Part shown: piece by piece, positions 34,136 to 42,577 of the stretch
How the letters are laid out: every line of letters starts with the position of its first letter
How positions within the stretch are numbered: position 1 is the stretch's first letter
Source: CAISTG01 sp964455185
Lineage (GTDB): Bacteria > Patescibacteriota > Patescibacteriia > 2-01-FULL-39-33
Direction of reading: 5' to 3'
Assembly (NCBI GenBank): GCA_964455185.1
Contig: CAYVUR010000002.1
Span: 1-56,951, forward strand
DNA: 56,951 bases
Notes under the pieces: generated by a model
What the model was told of the DNA's origin: nothing
Database searches by the model: none
Seen by the model: the letters and a program-made list of their open reading frames with translations, nothing else
Translations under genes and position numbers: made by a program

Positions 34136-34564
34136 ATGCCAACAATTAATCAACTTTTAAAAAAAGGTAGAAAGTCTAAATCAAAAAAATCAAAAACTCC
34201 AGATATGCAAATTACTTTAGATAGTTTGCATAGAAAACGCAAAATTATGAAAAAGGGTAATCCCTTTAAACGTGGTGTTTGTACTCAAGTAAGAACTACT
34301 ACCCCTAAAAAACCTAATTCAGCTTTAAGAAAAATAGCTCGTGTTCGTTTATCTAATGGACAAGAAGTAACCGCTTATATTCCTGGAATTGGTCATAATT
34401 TACAAGAACATTCTATTGTCATGATTCGCGGTGGTAGAGTTAAAGATCTTCCTGGTGTACGTTATCATATTGTCCGTGGAGTTTATGATGCTGCTGGAGT
34501 TGCTAATCGCAAGCGTGGTCGTAGCTTGTATGGAGCTAAGAAAGAAAAGAAAGCCACTAAATAA
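34136..34564 (+). CDS. rpsL: 30S ribosomal protein S12
   Basis: Decoding-centre protein of the 30S subunit. Conserved blocks TINQLLKKGRKSK, RGVCTQVRTTTPKKPNSALR, VTAYIPGIGHNLQEHS and GGRVKDLPGVRYHIVRG are intact. Both classical streptomycin-related lysine positions (TPKKPNS and GGRVKDLPG contexts) look unaltered. At 142 aa it is slightly long because of an insertion near the N-terminus and a lysine-rich end. First gene of rpsL-rpsG-fusA, behind a long structured leader. Confidence 0.97.
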   Translation: MPTINQLLKKGRKSKSKKSKTPDMQITLDSLHRKRKIMKKGNPFKRGVCTQVRTTTPKKPNSALRKIARVRLSNGQEVTAYIPGIGHNLQEHSIVMIRGGRVKDLPGVRYHIVRGVYDAAGVANRKRGRSLYGAKKEKKATK

Positions 34565-34578
34565 TAAAGATAATAGAT

Positions 34579-35046
34579 ATGCGAGGTAAAAGAGCCCCTA
34601 AAAGAATTATTAAACCTGATGATAAATTTAATAATCAAGATATTGCTAAATTTATCAATTATATAATGAGACGCGGCAAAAAAACAGTTGCTAAACGTAT
34701 TGTTTATGAAGCATTAGATATAATTTCTGATAAAACCAAAGGAGATGCTTTAGGGATTTTTGATACTGCTATTAGAAATGTTTCTCCTAGTGTTGAGATT
34801 AAGGGTCGCCGTATAGGTGGAGCTAATTATCAAGTTCCAATGGCAGTTAGACCGGAACGTAGCTTTTCCCTTGGTTGTCGTTGGATAATAGAGGCGGCTA
34901 AAGCTAAAAAAGGAAAAAGTATGGCTGAAAAATTAGCTGATGAAATTATTGCTGCTTATAATAATGAAGGAGCCGCTATTAAGAAAAAACAGGATACTTA
35001 TAAAATGGCTGAAGCCAACAGAGCTTTTGCTCATTTTTCTAGATAA
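34579..35046 (+). CDS. rpsG: 30S ribosomal protein S7
   Basis: Primary 16S rRNA-binding protein of the 30S head. The sequence shows MRGKRAPKRI, KFINYIMRRGKKTVAKRIVYEAL, NVSPSVEIKGRRIGGANYQVP and a C-terminal MAEANRAFAHFSR. 155 aa, normal. It lies 14 nt after rpsL and 48 nt before fusA, the usual str-operon order, except that tuf is separated further downstream. Confidence 0.97.
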   Translation: MRGKRAPKRIIKPDDKFNNQDIAKFINYIMRRGKKTVAKRIVYEALDIISDKTKGDALGIFDTAIRNVSPSVEIKGRRIGGANYQVPMAVRPERSFSLGCRWIIEAAKAKKGKSMAEKLADEIIAAYNNEGAAIKKKQDTYKMAEANRAFAHFSR

Positions 35047-35094
35047 TATAAATTTTTAATTAAATATTAAATTATTAAATTCAAAATATAATCT

Positions 35095-37224
35095 ATGCCC
35101 CGTAAGACACCCTTAGAACGTATTAGAAATATTGGTATTATTGCCCATATTGATGCTGGCAAAACTACCGTATCTGAACGTATACTTTTTTACACTGGAA
35201 AAAAACATAAAATTGGAGAAGTACACGAAGGTGAAGCCACTATGGATTGGATGGAACAAGAACGTGAACGTGGTATCACCATTACTTCAGCCGCTACAAC
35301 TTGTTATTGGCCTAATGCTGATTGGTTAGGAGGAAATGAAATTCAAATTAATTTAATTGATACTCCAGGACACGTTGATTTTACTGCCGAAGTTGAACGT
35401 TCTTTACGTGTACTTGATGGAGGTGTTATTGTATTTGATGGAGTTGCTGGCGTTGAACCTCAATCAGAAACTGTGTGGAGACAATCAGAAAAATACCATG
35501 TTCCTAAATTAGGTTTTGTTAATAAAATGGATCGCATGGGAGCTGATTTTTTTAATGATTTGAAATCAATTCATACTCGTTTAACTCCTAATGCTCACCC
35601 CATTCAATTACCAATTGGTGCTGCTGAAACTTTTTCTGGAATCATTGATTTATTTACAATGAAAGCAGTAATTTATAAAGATGATTTAGGAACTAAATTT
35701 GAAGAAACAGAAATTCCTACTGATGAAATAGAAAAAGCTAAAGAATATCGTGCTAAATTAGTTGAGGCAATTGTTGAAACTGACGAAGCTTTGATGGAGA
35801 AATATTTAGCTGGTGAGGAAATATCAGTTATTGATTTAAAGAAAGCATTGCGTAAAGCGGTTATTGCTAACAAAATAGTTCCTATTTTATGTGGTAGTGC
35901 TTTAAAAAATAAAGGCATTCAATTCATGCTTAATGCTGTTGCTGAATATTTACCATCACCTATTGATATTGCTCCTCCTGTAGGTTCTGATGTTAATGAT
36001 GAAAATAAAAAAATTGAGCTTAAGGTTGATGATAATGCTCCTTTAGCTGGTTTAGCTTTTAAAATAGCTACAGATCCTTTTGTGGGAAAATTAGTTTTTT
36101 ATAGAGTTTATTCAGGCGTATTAAAATCTGGCTCTTATATCATTAATAATTCTACCGGCAATAAAGAAAGAGTTGGACGTATTTTAAGAATGCATTCTAA
36201 TTCTCGCGAAGAAATTGATGAAGTGTACGCTGGAGAAATTGCTGCTATCGTTGGTATTAAAGATATTACTACAGGTGATACTTTATCTGACCCATCTTTT
36301 CCTATTCATTTAGAGCGTATTACTTTTCCGGATCCAGTTATTGATATTGCCGTTGAACCAAAAACTAAAGCTGACCAAGAAAAAATGGCTTTAGCTTTAT
36401 CTAAATTAGCTGAGGAAGATCCTACTTTTCGTGTTCGTACTGATGAAGAAACTGGACAAACTATTATCTCTGGTATGGGTGAACTTCATTTAGATATAAT
36501 TGTTGACCGTATGCGTCGTGAATTTAAAGTTGAAGCTAATATTGGTCAGCCACAAGTTGCTTATCGTGAAACTATTAAAAGTAAAGCTGAAGCAGAAGGA
36601 AAATATATTCGTCAATCCGGTGGACGCGGTCAATATGGTCATTGTTGGTTACGTGTTGAACCTTCAGAAGCTAATAAAGGATTTGAATTTGTTGATGAAA
36701 TTAAAGGAGGTGTTATTCCGAAGGAATACATTAAGCCAATTGAAAAAGGTGCTCGTGAAGCTATGGATCGAGGTGTTTTAGCTGGTTATAAATTAATTGA
36801 TGTAAAAGTAACTGTTTATGATGGTTCATATCATGAAGTTGATTCTTCAGAAGCCGCTTTTAAGATCGCTGCTTCATTAGCTTTCCAAGAAGCTGCTAAA
36901 AAAGCTAATCCAGTAATTTTAGAACCAATCATGAAAGTAGAGGTAGTTACTCCAGAGCAATTTATGGGTGATATTATTGGAGACTTAAATTCTCGTCGAG
37001 CAATTATTAATTCTATGGAAGATAGAGGATTTGGTGCCGCTGCAGTTAAAGTGATTAATGCTCAAGTTCCATTAGCTGAAATGTTTGGTTACGCCACAGT
37101 AATGCGTTCTATGACTCAAGGACGTGCTTCTTATAATATGGAATTTTTAAGATATAGTGAGGTGCCTAAAAATGTTGAAATGAAGATTATAGAGGGTCGT
37201 AAAGGAAAAGAAGAGAAAAGATAA
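35095..37224 (+). CDS. fusA: elongation factor G
   Basis: Translocation GTPase. P-loop AHIDAGKTT (17-25), switch region ERGITITSAATT, DTPGHVDF and NKMDRMGADF are present. The later domains include the domain IV segment with SGGRGQYGHCWLRVEP, and the C-terminal segment with EDRGFGAAAVKVINAQVP and YATVMRSMTQGRASY. The length of 709 aa is typical. It ends the str-type operon with an intrinsic terminator directly after. ATG 35095 has no SD. Confidence 0.97.
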   Translation: MPRKTPLERIRNIGIIAHIDAGKTTVSERILFYTGKKHKIGEVHEGEATMDWMEQERERGITITSAATTCYWPNADWLGGNEIQINLIDTPGHVDFTAEVERSLRVLDGGVIVFDGVAGVEPQSETVWRQSEKYHVPKLGFVNKMDRMGADFFNDLKSIHTRLTPNAHPIQLPIGAAETFSGIIDLFTMKAVIYKDDLGTKFEETEIPTDEIEKAKEYRAKLVEAIVETDEALMEKYLAGEEISVIDLKKALRKAVIANKIVPILCGSALKNKGIQFMLNAVAEYLPSPIDIAPPVGSDVNDENKKIELKVDDNAPLAGLAFKIATDPFVGKLVFYRVYSGVLKSGSYIINNSTGNKERVGRILRMHSNSREEIDEVYAGEIAAIVGIKDITTGDTLSDPSFPIHLERITFPDPVIDIAVEPKTKADQEKMALALSKLAEEDPTFRVRTDEETGQTIISGMGELHLDIIVDRMRREFKVEANIGQPQVAYRETIKSKAEAEGKYIRQSGGRGQYGHCWLRVEPSEANKGFEFVDEIKGGVIPKEYIKPIEKGAREAMDRGVLAGYKLIDVKVTVYDGSYHEVDSSEAAFKIAASLAFQEAAKKANPVILEPIMKVEVVTPEQFMGDIIGDLNSRRAIINSMEDRGFGAAAVKVINAQVPLAEMFGYATVMRSMTQGRASYNMEFLRYSEVPKNVEMKIIEGRKGKEEKR

Positions 37225-37226
37225 TT

Positions 37227-37250
37227 AAAAATCCGCATTTAGCGGATTTT
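37227..37250 (+). terminator. intrinsic terminator after fusA
   Basis: AAAATCCGC / GCGGATTTT stem (37228-37236 with 37242-37250) with a 5-nt loop and trailing Ts. The rest of the spacer up to 37428 is extremely AT-rich, and nothing else was recognised in it. Confidence 0.85.
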
Positions 37251-37428
37251 TAATTATTATAAACACAAAACATATTATAAATCAGAAATAATTTTATTAA
37301 ATTATTTCTTTACAAATTAATTTTTAAGCGTTATTATTTATAAAGCTTTTAAATTTTTAAATTTAAATATTTTTTTCATTATTTTTAAATTATAAAAAAC
37401 AATGAAATACTAAAAATAGTCTAAAATT

Positions 37429-37794
37429 ATGGCTAATTTACAAAAAATTATAAATTTAATTAAAAAAACAGGAGATAAAGTAATAATTTTAGATGAAAAC
37501 GGTGATCCGGGTTTTATTTTGATGTCAATTGGAGATTATGAAAGTTTAGTTTTAGGCAAATCTGGTGTTCAGGGGTTGACAGAAGCTGAACTTTTAGATA
37601 AAATAAACCGTGATATCGCAATTTGGAAAGATAATCAACAATCTAAAGAAATATCAATTGATCAGTACGACTTTACTAAAGATATTGAAGAAATTACTAA
37701 TAAAGATTATTTATCTAAATTTAGAGAAAATAATTTTAATTTTGGAGATTCAGTTGATGAAGAAAGATATTATTTTGAACCAGTAGAAAATTGA
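37429..37794 (+). CDS. Phd/antitoxin-like small protein, orphan
   Basis: A 121-aa protein. The N-terminal LQKIINLIKKTGDKVIILDENGDPGFILMS then SIGDYESLVLG resembles the fold of Phd/YefM-type antitoxins (short helix, beta strands, then DYExL). The C-terminal half is acidic with no recognised domain. No toxin gene lies next to it: upstream is the fusA terminator and downstream the tuf promoter. It may be a stand-alone transcription regulator. Family assignment is tentative. Confidence 0.6.
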   Translation: MANLQKIINLIKKTGDKVIILDENGDPGFILMSIGDYESLVLGKSGVQGLTEAELLDKINRDIAIWKDNQQSKEISIDQYDFTKDIEEITNKDYLSKFRENNFNFGDSVDEERYYFEPVEN

Positions 37795-37820
37795 ATTGTT
37801 TGTGGATAAAGTGTAAATAC

Positions 37821-37848
37821 TTGAAAAAAATATTAATTTTGTTATAAT
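37821..37848 (+). promoter_or_regulatory. promoter of tuf
   Basis: TTGAAA (37821-37826) and TATAAT (37843-37848) with a 16-bp spacer. Confidence 0.72.
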
Positions 37849-37887
37849 AATTTAACTTACAATTAATTAATAATAAATAACAAATTT

Positions 37888-37920
37888 AAGACCTGGCTAA
37901 AACCCGTTGTCGGGGGTCTT
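37888..37920 (+). promoter_or_regulatory. tuf leader hairpin
   Basis: AAGACC (37888-37893) pairs with GGTCTT (37915-37920), enclosing a CCCG-TTGT-CGGG hairpin (37903-37914). A purine tract AGAGGA (37926-37931) follows, 10 nt before the tuf ATG, a weak SD. Confidence 0.55.
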
Positions 37921-37941
37921 AATAAAGAGGAATTTACCAAC

Positions 37942-39126
37942 ATGGCAGAACAATTCCAACGCAATAAGCCGCATGTCAATGTAGGTACTATTGGTCACGT
38001 TGATCATGGAAAAACTACTTTGACTGCCGCTATATTGAATGTTTTGAGTAATAGAGGATTTACTGCTCAAAACAAAAGTGTCGATCAAATCGATGCTGCT
38101 CCTGAAGAAAAAGCTCGTGGTATTACTATTGCTACAGCTCACGTTGAGTATGAATCAGAAAAAAGACATTATGCACACGTTGATTGTCCGGGACATGCTG
38201 ATTACATTAAAAACATGATTACTGGTGCTGCTCAGATGGATGGTGCTATTTTGGTTGTAGCCGCGACCGATGGACCTATGCCTCAAACTAGAGAACATAT
38301 TTTATTAGCTAGGCAAGTAGGTGTTCCTTATATTATTGTTTTTATTAATAAAGTTGATCAAGCCGATCCAGAAATGATTGATTTAGTTGAAACAGAAATT
38401 AGAGAATTACTTAATAAATACGAATTTCCAGGAGATACTACTCCTATAATAAAAGGTTCAGCTTTGAAAGCTTTAGAAAACCCAACCGGACCCGATGGAG
38501 ATTGTATTATGGAACTTATTAATGCTTTAGATTCTTATATTCCTGAACCTCAACGTGCTATTGACCAACCATTTTTAATGCCTATTGAAGATGTTTTTTC
38601 AATTGAAGGTCGTGGTACAGTAGTAACCGGAAGGATTGAACGTGGCATTATTAAATTAAATGAAGAAGTCGAAATTGTAGGTTTAACTGAAACAAAAAAG
38701 ACTGTTGTTACTGGAATTGAAATGTTTAATAAATCTTTAGATGAAGGACGCGCTGGAGATAATGCTGGGTTATTGCTTCGTGGTATTAAAAAAGAAGAAG
38801 TTGAACGTGGTCAAGTTTTAGCTAAACCGGGTTCAATTACTCCTCATAGCGAATTCGAAGCTGAAGTTTACGTCTTATCTAAAGATGAAGGTGGTAGACA
38901 TAAGCCATTCTTTAAAGGATATAAACCTCAATTTTATATTAGAACCACCGATGTTACTGGAGAAATTGATTTACCAGAAGGGGTTGAAATGGTTATGCCG
39001 GGAGATACTGTTAATTTGAAAGTTAAATTAGGTAAAATGGTTGCTATGGAAGAAAAAATGAAATTTGCTATTCGTGAAGGTGGCCATACTGTTGGCGCTG
39101 GAGTAGTAACTAAAATTATAAAATAA
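37942..39126 (+). CDS. tuf: elongation factor Tu
   Basis: GTPase that delivers aminoacyl-tRNA to the ribosome. P-loop GHVDHGKT (18-25), EKARGITIATAHVEYE, DCPGHADYIKNMITGAAQMDG and NKVDQAD are intact. Domains II and III follow with GRGTVVTGRIERG and the C-terminal KFAIREGGHTVGAGVV. Length of 394 aa is standard. It is transcribed from its own promoter with a structured leader, and a large hairpin separates it from rpsJ. Only one tuf copy is visible in the window. Confidence 0.97.
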   Translation: MAEQFQRNKPHVNVGTIGHVDHGKTTLTAAILNVLSNRGFTAQNKSVDQIDAAPEEKARGITIATAHVEYESEKRHYAHVDCPGHADYIKNMITGAAQMDGAILVVAATDGPMPQTREHILLARQVGVPYIIVFINKVDQADPEMIDLVETEIRELLNKYEFPGDTTPIIKGSALKALENPTGPDGDCIMELINALDSYIPEPQRAIDQPFLMPIEDVFSIEGRGTVVTGRIERGIIKLNEEVEIVGLTETKKTVVTGIEMFNKSLDEGRAGDNAGLLLRGIKKEEVERGQVLAKPGSITPHSEFEAEVYVLSKDEGGRHKPFFKGYKPQFYIRTTDVTGEIDLPEGVEMVMPGDTVNLKVKLGKMVAMEEKMKFAIREGGHTVGAGVVTKIIK

Positions 39127-39133
39127 AAAATAT

Positions 39134-39190
39134 AATTTATTTCGCATAGCGGAGGTGAGACAACTCGCCTCCGTCAATGCGAAATAAATT
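39134..39190 (+). promoter_or_regulatory. two-tier hairpin in the tuf-rpsJ spacer with buried GGAGGTGA
   Basis: A perfect 14-bp outer stem (39134-39147 with 39177-39190) and, after a small internal loop, a 10-bp inner stem (CGGAGGTGAG with CTCGCCTCCG, one G-U) closed by ACAA. The inner 5' arm contains a perfect anti-SD-complementary GGAGGTGA (39151-39158). No T-run follows, so a terminator is unlikely. It resembles a ribosomal-protein leader. A 13-codon open frame (ATG 39177 to TAA 39218) starts in the 3' arm, but its translation is unproven. Confidence 0.65.
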
Positions 39191-39223
39191 AAAATCTAAT
39201 TTCGCTATTAATCAATAATTAAC

Positions 39224-39559
39224 ATGACGAGTAAAACGGTAGCTGAGGGTAAAGCCCATCAAAGAATCAGAATTAAATTAAAAGCTTACGACCACAAGAT
39301 CATTGACAACTCTGCTAAAAAAATTATTGAGAGTTGCAATCGTTTTGGTGTTAGAGTTGTTGGTCCAGTGCCACTTCCAACTGAAAAAAGAAAGTACACT
39401 ATCAACAAATCTACTTTCGTACATAAAAATTCTAGAGATCAATTTGAGATGAGAACTCATAAAAGACTCATTGATATTATTGATCCTAATGCACAAGTAG
39501 TTGATGCTTTAATGGGTTTAAACTTACCAGCTGGTGTTAACATTGAAATTAAAATGTAA
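39224..39559 (+). CDS. rpsJ: 30S ribosomal protein S10
   Basis: Protein of the 30S head; its NusB partnership in rRNA antitermination is known for the family. QRIRIKLKAYDHKIIDNSAKKI, VRVVGPVPLPTEKRKYT and REQFEMRTHKR-type (here RDQFEMRTHKR) blocks are present. 111 aa, normal with a slightly longer N-terminus. First gene of the S10-spc cluster. It is separated from tuf by the two-tier hairpin and from rplC by an unusually long, structured 268-nt spacer. Confidence 0.97.
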   Translation: MTSKTVAEGKAHQRIRIKLKAYDHKIIDNSAKKIIESCNRFGVRVVGPVPLPTEKRKYTINKSTFVHKNSRDQFEMRTHKRLIDIIDPNAQVVDALMGLNLPAGVNIEIKM

Positions 39560-39580
39560 TAATTAAAGGCCGTAAAGAAA

Positions 39581-39805
39581 ATGGAGAAAGATCCCGTGTT
39601 ATTTAGAAGCATTATAGGGAAAACCTCCATCGTCGGAACGAGACCTAAGGATAATTCAAACTAAAAGAATTTAGACAATAAGAGTTAATTGAATTGTATA
39701 ATAACTCATAATAAGGAGTTATTTTGGGTTTAAGATTTTGTCTGGTTCTGTGTTTGAACCGGATTTTTTGTTTTAATCCATTTATAATTATTCGGCCACC
39801 GACGA
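39581..39805 (+). promoter_or_regulatory. structured leader of rplC (candidate attenuator RNA)
   Basis: The 268-nt rpsJ-rplC spacer has several paired elements. ATGGAG 39581-39586 pairs with CTCCAT 39625-39630, enclosing TCCC 39592-39595 with GGGA 39617-39620. AATAACTC 39700-39707 pairs with GAGTTATT 39716-39723. A terminator-like hairpin lies at 39741-39763. TCGTCGG (39630-39636) is also perfectly complementary to CCGACGA (39799-39805), 22 nt before the rplC ATG, a possible long-range contact. No protein-coding gene fits here. Confidence 0.6.
39741..39769 (+). terminator. terminator-like hairpin in the rplC leader
   Basis: TCTGGTTC (39741-39748) pairs with GAACCGGA (39756-39763), eight pairs with one G-U, followed by TTTTTT. 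It is placed within an operon about 60 nt before rplC, as expected for a transcription attenuator. Confidence 0.65.
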
Positions 39806-39827
39806 AAGTAATAAAGAAAAGATAAAT

Positions 39828-40595
39828 ATGAAATTCATTGTAGGTAAAAAAATAGAAATGACTCAAATTTATAAAGAAGACGGTACCGTAATACCAGTTA
39901 CTGCTGTTTTAGCTATGCCTAATGTAATTACTCAAATTAAATCAGAGTCATCAAAAGATGGTTATAATGCAATTCAGGTTGGTTTTGGAACAGCTAAGAA
40001 AAATGGTAAATCCTTTTTAGGGCATTTGAAGGGATTACCTCCAGTTAAAGCAATTAAGGAGTTTAGAGTAAAAAAAGAAGATACAGAAATTCTTAAGAGA
40101 GGCGATATTATAACTGTTGCTATTTTTAATGAAGGAGATGAAGTTAAAGTTTCAGGAACATCTAAAGGTAAAGGTTTTCAAGGTGTAGTAAAACGCCATG
40201 GTTTTCATGGATCTCCTAAAACTCATGGACACAAGGATCAATTAAGAATGCCTGGTTCTATTGGAGCTGGTGGAGTCCAGAGAGTTTTTAAGGGTAGAAG
40301 AATGGCTGGTCGTATGGGTAATGAAAAAGTTACTATTAGAGGATTAAAAATTGTTTCTATTGATGAAATTAATAATATTTTATATATCAAGGGTGCTATT
40401 CCAGGAGCTAGAAATAGTTTAGTTTATATTTGCGGTGATGGTTTAATGGAATTAAAACAGCCTTTAAATTCAGTTGAAAATTTAGTTAATAATGAGCTAG
40501 TTGATAAAAATAATAAAGAAGCAATAAATGAAATAACTAAATCTAATGAAGCCTCTAATCTTGAAGCTTCTACTGAAGAAGTAAAATCTGAATAA
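39828..40595 (+). CDS. rplC: 50S ribosomal protein L3, long C-terminal tail
   Basis: Early-assembling 23S rRNA-binding protein near the peptidyl transferase centre. IGKKIEMTQIY-like start (here VGKKIEMTQIYKEDG), VKVSGTSKGKGFQGVVKRHGF, HGHKDQLRMPGSIGAGG and the GRRMAGRMGNEKVTI block are clear. At 255 aa it exceeds the usual 205-215 by an acidic tail of about 50 residues (NKEAINEITKSNEASNLEAS). It is preceded by the structured leader with a possible attenuator, and is 5 nt from rplD. Confidence 0.96.
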   Translation: MKFIVGKKIEMTQIYKEDGTVIPVTAVLAMPNVITQIKSESSKDGYNAIQVGFGTAKKNGKSFLGHLKGLPPVKAIKEFRVKKEDTEILKRGDIITVAIFNEGDEVKVSGTSKGKGFQGVVKRHGFHGSPKTHGHKDQLRMPGSIGAGGVQRVFKGRRMAGRMGNEKVTIRGLKIVSIDEINNILYIKGAIPGARNSLVYICGDGLMELKQPLNSVENLVNNELVDKNNKEAINEITKSNEASNLEASTEEVKSE

Positions 40596-40600
40596 ATTAT

Positions 40601-41275
40601 ATGAAGTTACCAGTATACAATATTAACGGAGAACAAGTTAAAGATATTGAATTATCTAAGCGTTTATTTGGTGTTGTAGTTAAGCCAGAAGTTATTCATC
40701 AGGTAGTAGTAGCTCAGGAAGCTAATTCTCGTCAAGTTTTAGCTCATACTAAAACTAGAGCCGAAGTTCGTGGTGGAGGAAAAAAGCCATGGAGACAAAA
40801 AGGAACAGGTAGAGCTCGTCATGGTTCAATAAGGTCTCCTATTTGGATTGGTGGTGGTATTACTTTTGGACCAAGGAAGGATCGTAATTTTTCTCTTAAA
40901 GTCAATAAGAAGCAAAAGCAATTAGCTTTAGCAATGTGTCTTTCTGATAAAGTTGCTAGTAAGGCATTAACTATTTTTGATGTTATTTCTTTTGAGAGCG
41001 GTAAAACTAAAGATTTGAATTCTTGGATTAAATCAATTAAATCAAAAATAGAATCATTAAAAAATAGCAAAAAGTTTTTATTAATAACAGAGGCTAAAAA
41101 TAATTCTTTAATCAAAGCTTCTAAGAATTTAAAGAATATTACAACTATTGGTTATAATAGTATTAATTGCGTTGATTTATTAAAATATGATACTGTACTT
41201 CTTTCTGAAAAAGCAACTTTAGCTATTGAGAAACATTTTATAAAAGTTAGAGAAAAGAAAGAAAATAAAAAATAG
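40601..41275 (+). CDS. rplD: 50S ribosomal protein L4
   Basis: Exit-tunnel protein; in enteric bacteria it also autoregulates the S10 operon. The extended loop sequence TRAEVRGGGKKPWRQKGTGR followed by ARHGSIRSPIWIGGGITFGP is diagnostic. Length 224 aa. It lies 5 nt after rplC and 5 nt before rplW. Whether L4 acts on the unusual rpsJ or rplC leaders here is unknown. Confidence 0.96.
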   Translation: MKLPVYNINGEQVKDIELSKRLFGVVVKPEVIHQVVVAQEANSRQVLAHTKTRAEVRGGGKKPWRQKGTGRARHGSIRSPIWIGGGITFGPRKDRNFSLKVNKKQKQLALAMCLSDKVASKALTIFDVISFESGKTKDLNSWIKSIKSKIESLKNSKKFLLITEAKNNSLIKASKNLKNITTIGYNSINCVDLLKYDTVLLSEKATLAIEKHFIKVREKKENKK

Positions 41276-41280
41276 GATAT

Positions 41281-41694
41281 ATGGGAATTTTTAATAGAAA
41301 AAAAGAAGAATTAAAGACTGAAGAAGAGTCAGCTAAAGAAGATAGAAAAAACATTGTTTCAGATAAGTCATCAAAAAAAGTTTCTAAAACATCAGAAATA
41401 AAAACTTTTGATGTTGCTGGAGTTTTGATTGCCCCTTTAGTTACTGAAAAATCTTCAGCAATGGAGCAATTAAGTAAATATACTTTTATAGTTGAACCTT
41501 CAGCTAATAAAACTGAAATAATCAAAGCTTTTATTACACGTTATGGTGTCGTTCCAGAGAAAGTCAATATTTCTAACTATTATGGTAAATATAAAAGATA
41601 TGGACGTAATTGGGGAAAGACTAAAGATTGGAAAAAAGCAATTGTTTTTTTACCTAAAGGAAAATCTATAAATGTTTATGAAGGAGTTAAATAA
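41281..41694 (+). CDS. rplW: 50S ribosomal protein L23, N-terminally extended
   Basis: Protein at the exit-tunnel rim, docking site for SRP and trigger factor. The family core starts at about residue 45 with VLIAPLVTEKSSAMEQLSKY and continues YTFIVEPSANKTEIIKAF and GKYKRYGRNWGKTKDWKKA. The first 45 residues are a charged Lys/Glu/Ser-rich extension not seen in the usual 95-100 aa protein. An internal start would be possible but no better candidate ATG is visible. Cotranscribed in the S10 cluster. Confidence 0.94.
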   Translation: MGIFNRKKEELKTEEESAKEDRKNIVSDKSSKKVSKTSEIKTFDVAGVLIAPLVTEKSSAMEQLSKYTFIVEPSANKTEIIKAFITRYGVVPEKVNISNYYGKYKRYGRNWGKTKDWKKAIVFLPKGKSINVYEGVK

Positions 41695-41713
41695 ACAGGA
41701 TAAGAATTAATAT

Positions 41714-42562
41714 ATGCCGATTAAGATTTACAAACCAACTACCCCATCAAGAAGACAAACTTCAGTTTTGCTTTCTGATGATATTAATATTAATAAACCT
41801 GAAAAAAAGTTAGTTGTTTCTGTTAAAAGAATGGCTGGTAGAAATAATCAAGGTAAAATTTCTGTAAGACATCAAGGTGGTGGATCTAGAAAAAAAATTA
41901 GAATTATTGATTTTAAGAGAGATAAATTTGATATACCAGCAACTGTTGCTTCTATTGAATATGATCCTAATCGTAATGCTAGAATTGCTTTACTTAATTA
42001 TGCTGATGGCGAAAAAAGATATATTATAGCTGCTGAAGGACAAAAAGTGGGAGATAAAGTAATTAGTTCTTTATCTAAAGTTGATTATAAAACTGGTAAT
42101 TGTATGCCTTTAGAACATATTCCTGCAGGCATGAATATTTATAACATTGAATTAACTCCGGGACATGGTGGACAATTAGCAAGAAGCGCCGGTACAGGAA
42201 TTGTTTTAATGGGTTTTGATAAGGATTATGCTCAAGTTAAAATGCCTTCAGGAGAAATTAGATTGATTTCTAACAAATGTCTTGCTACAATCGGACAAAC
42301 TAGTAATTCTGATTTTAAAAATATTCGTTGGGGTAAAGCTGGAAGAATGCGTCATCGTGGAATTCGTCCATCAGTTAGAGGTAAAGCTATGAATCCAGTT
42401 GATCATCCTCACGGAGGTGGAGAAGGTGTTAATCCTATTGGTATGAAACATCCTAAAACTCCTTGGGGTAAACCAGCTTTAGGTGTTAAGACTAGAAAGA
42501 AAAAGGCTAAAAGTAATCATTTAATATTACAACGCCGACCTTCTCGAAAGAAAAAGAAATAA
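41714..42562 (+). CDS. rplB: 50S ribosomal protein L2
   Basis: Universal protein at the peptidyl transferase region. NNQGKISVRHQGGGSRKKIR, the middle ELTPGHGGQLARSAGTG, and the C-terminal RGKAMNPVDHPHGGGEG (with the functionally important His in HPHGGGEG) and GVKTRKKKA are intact. 282 aa, normal. No SD before ATG 41714; the start context is tatATG. Confidence 0.97.
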   Translation: MPIKIYKPTTPSRRQTSVLLSDDININKPEKKLVVSVKRMAGRNNQGKISVRHQGGGSRKKIRIIDFKRDKFDIPATVASIEYDPNRNARIALLNYADGEKRYIIAAEGQKVGDKVISSLSKVDYKTGNCMPLEHIPAGMNIYNIELTPGHGGQLARSAGTGIVLMGFDKDYAQVKMPSGEIRLISNKCLATIGQTSNSDFKNIRWGKAGRMRHRGIRPSVRGKAMNPVDHPHGGGEGVNPIGMKHPKTPWGKPALGVKTRKKKAKSNHLILQRRPSRKKKK

Positions 42563-42577
42563 GTTGAATAATTATAT

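Noticed and set aside
39645..39866. Minus-strand 73-codon frame over the rplC leader
   Set aside because: The predicted product is low-complexity and aromatic-rich, overlaps the rplC start, and the region is better explained as structured leader RNA.
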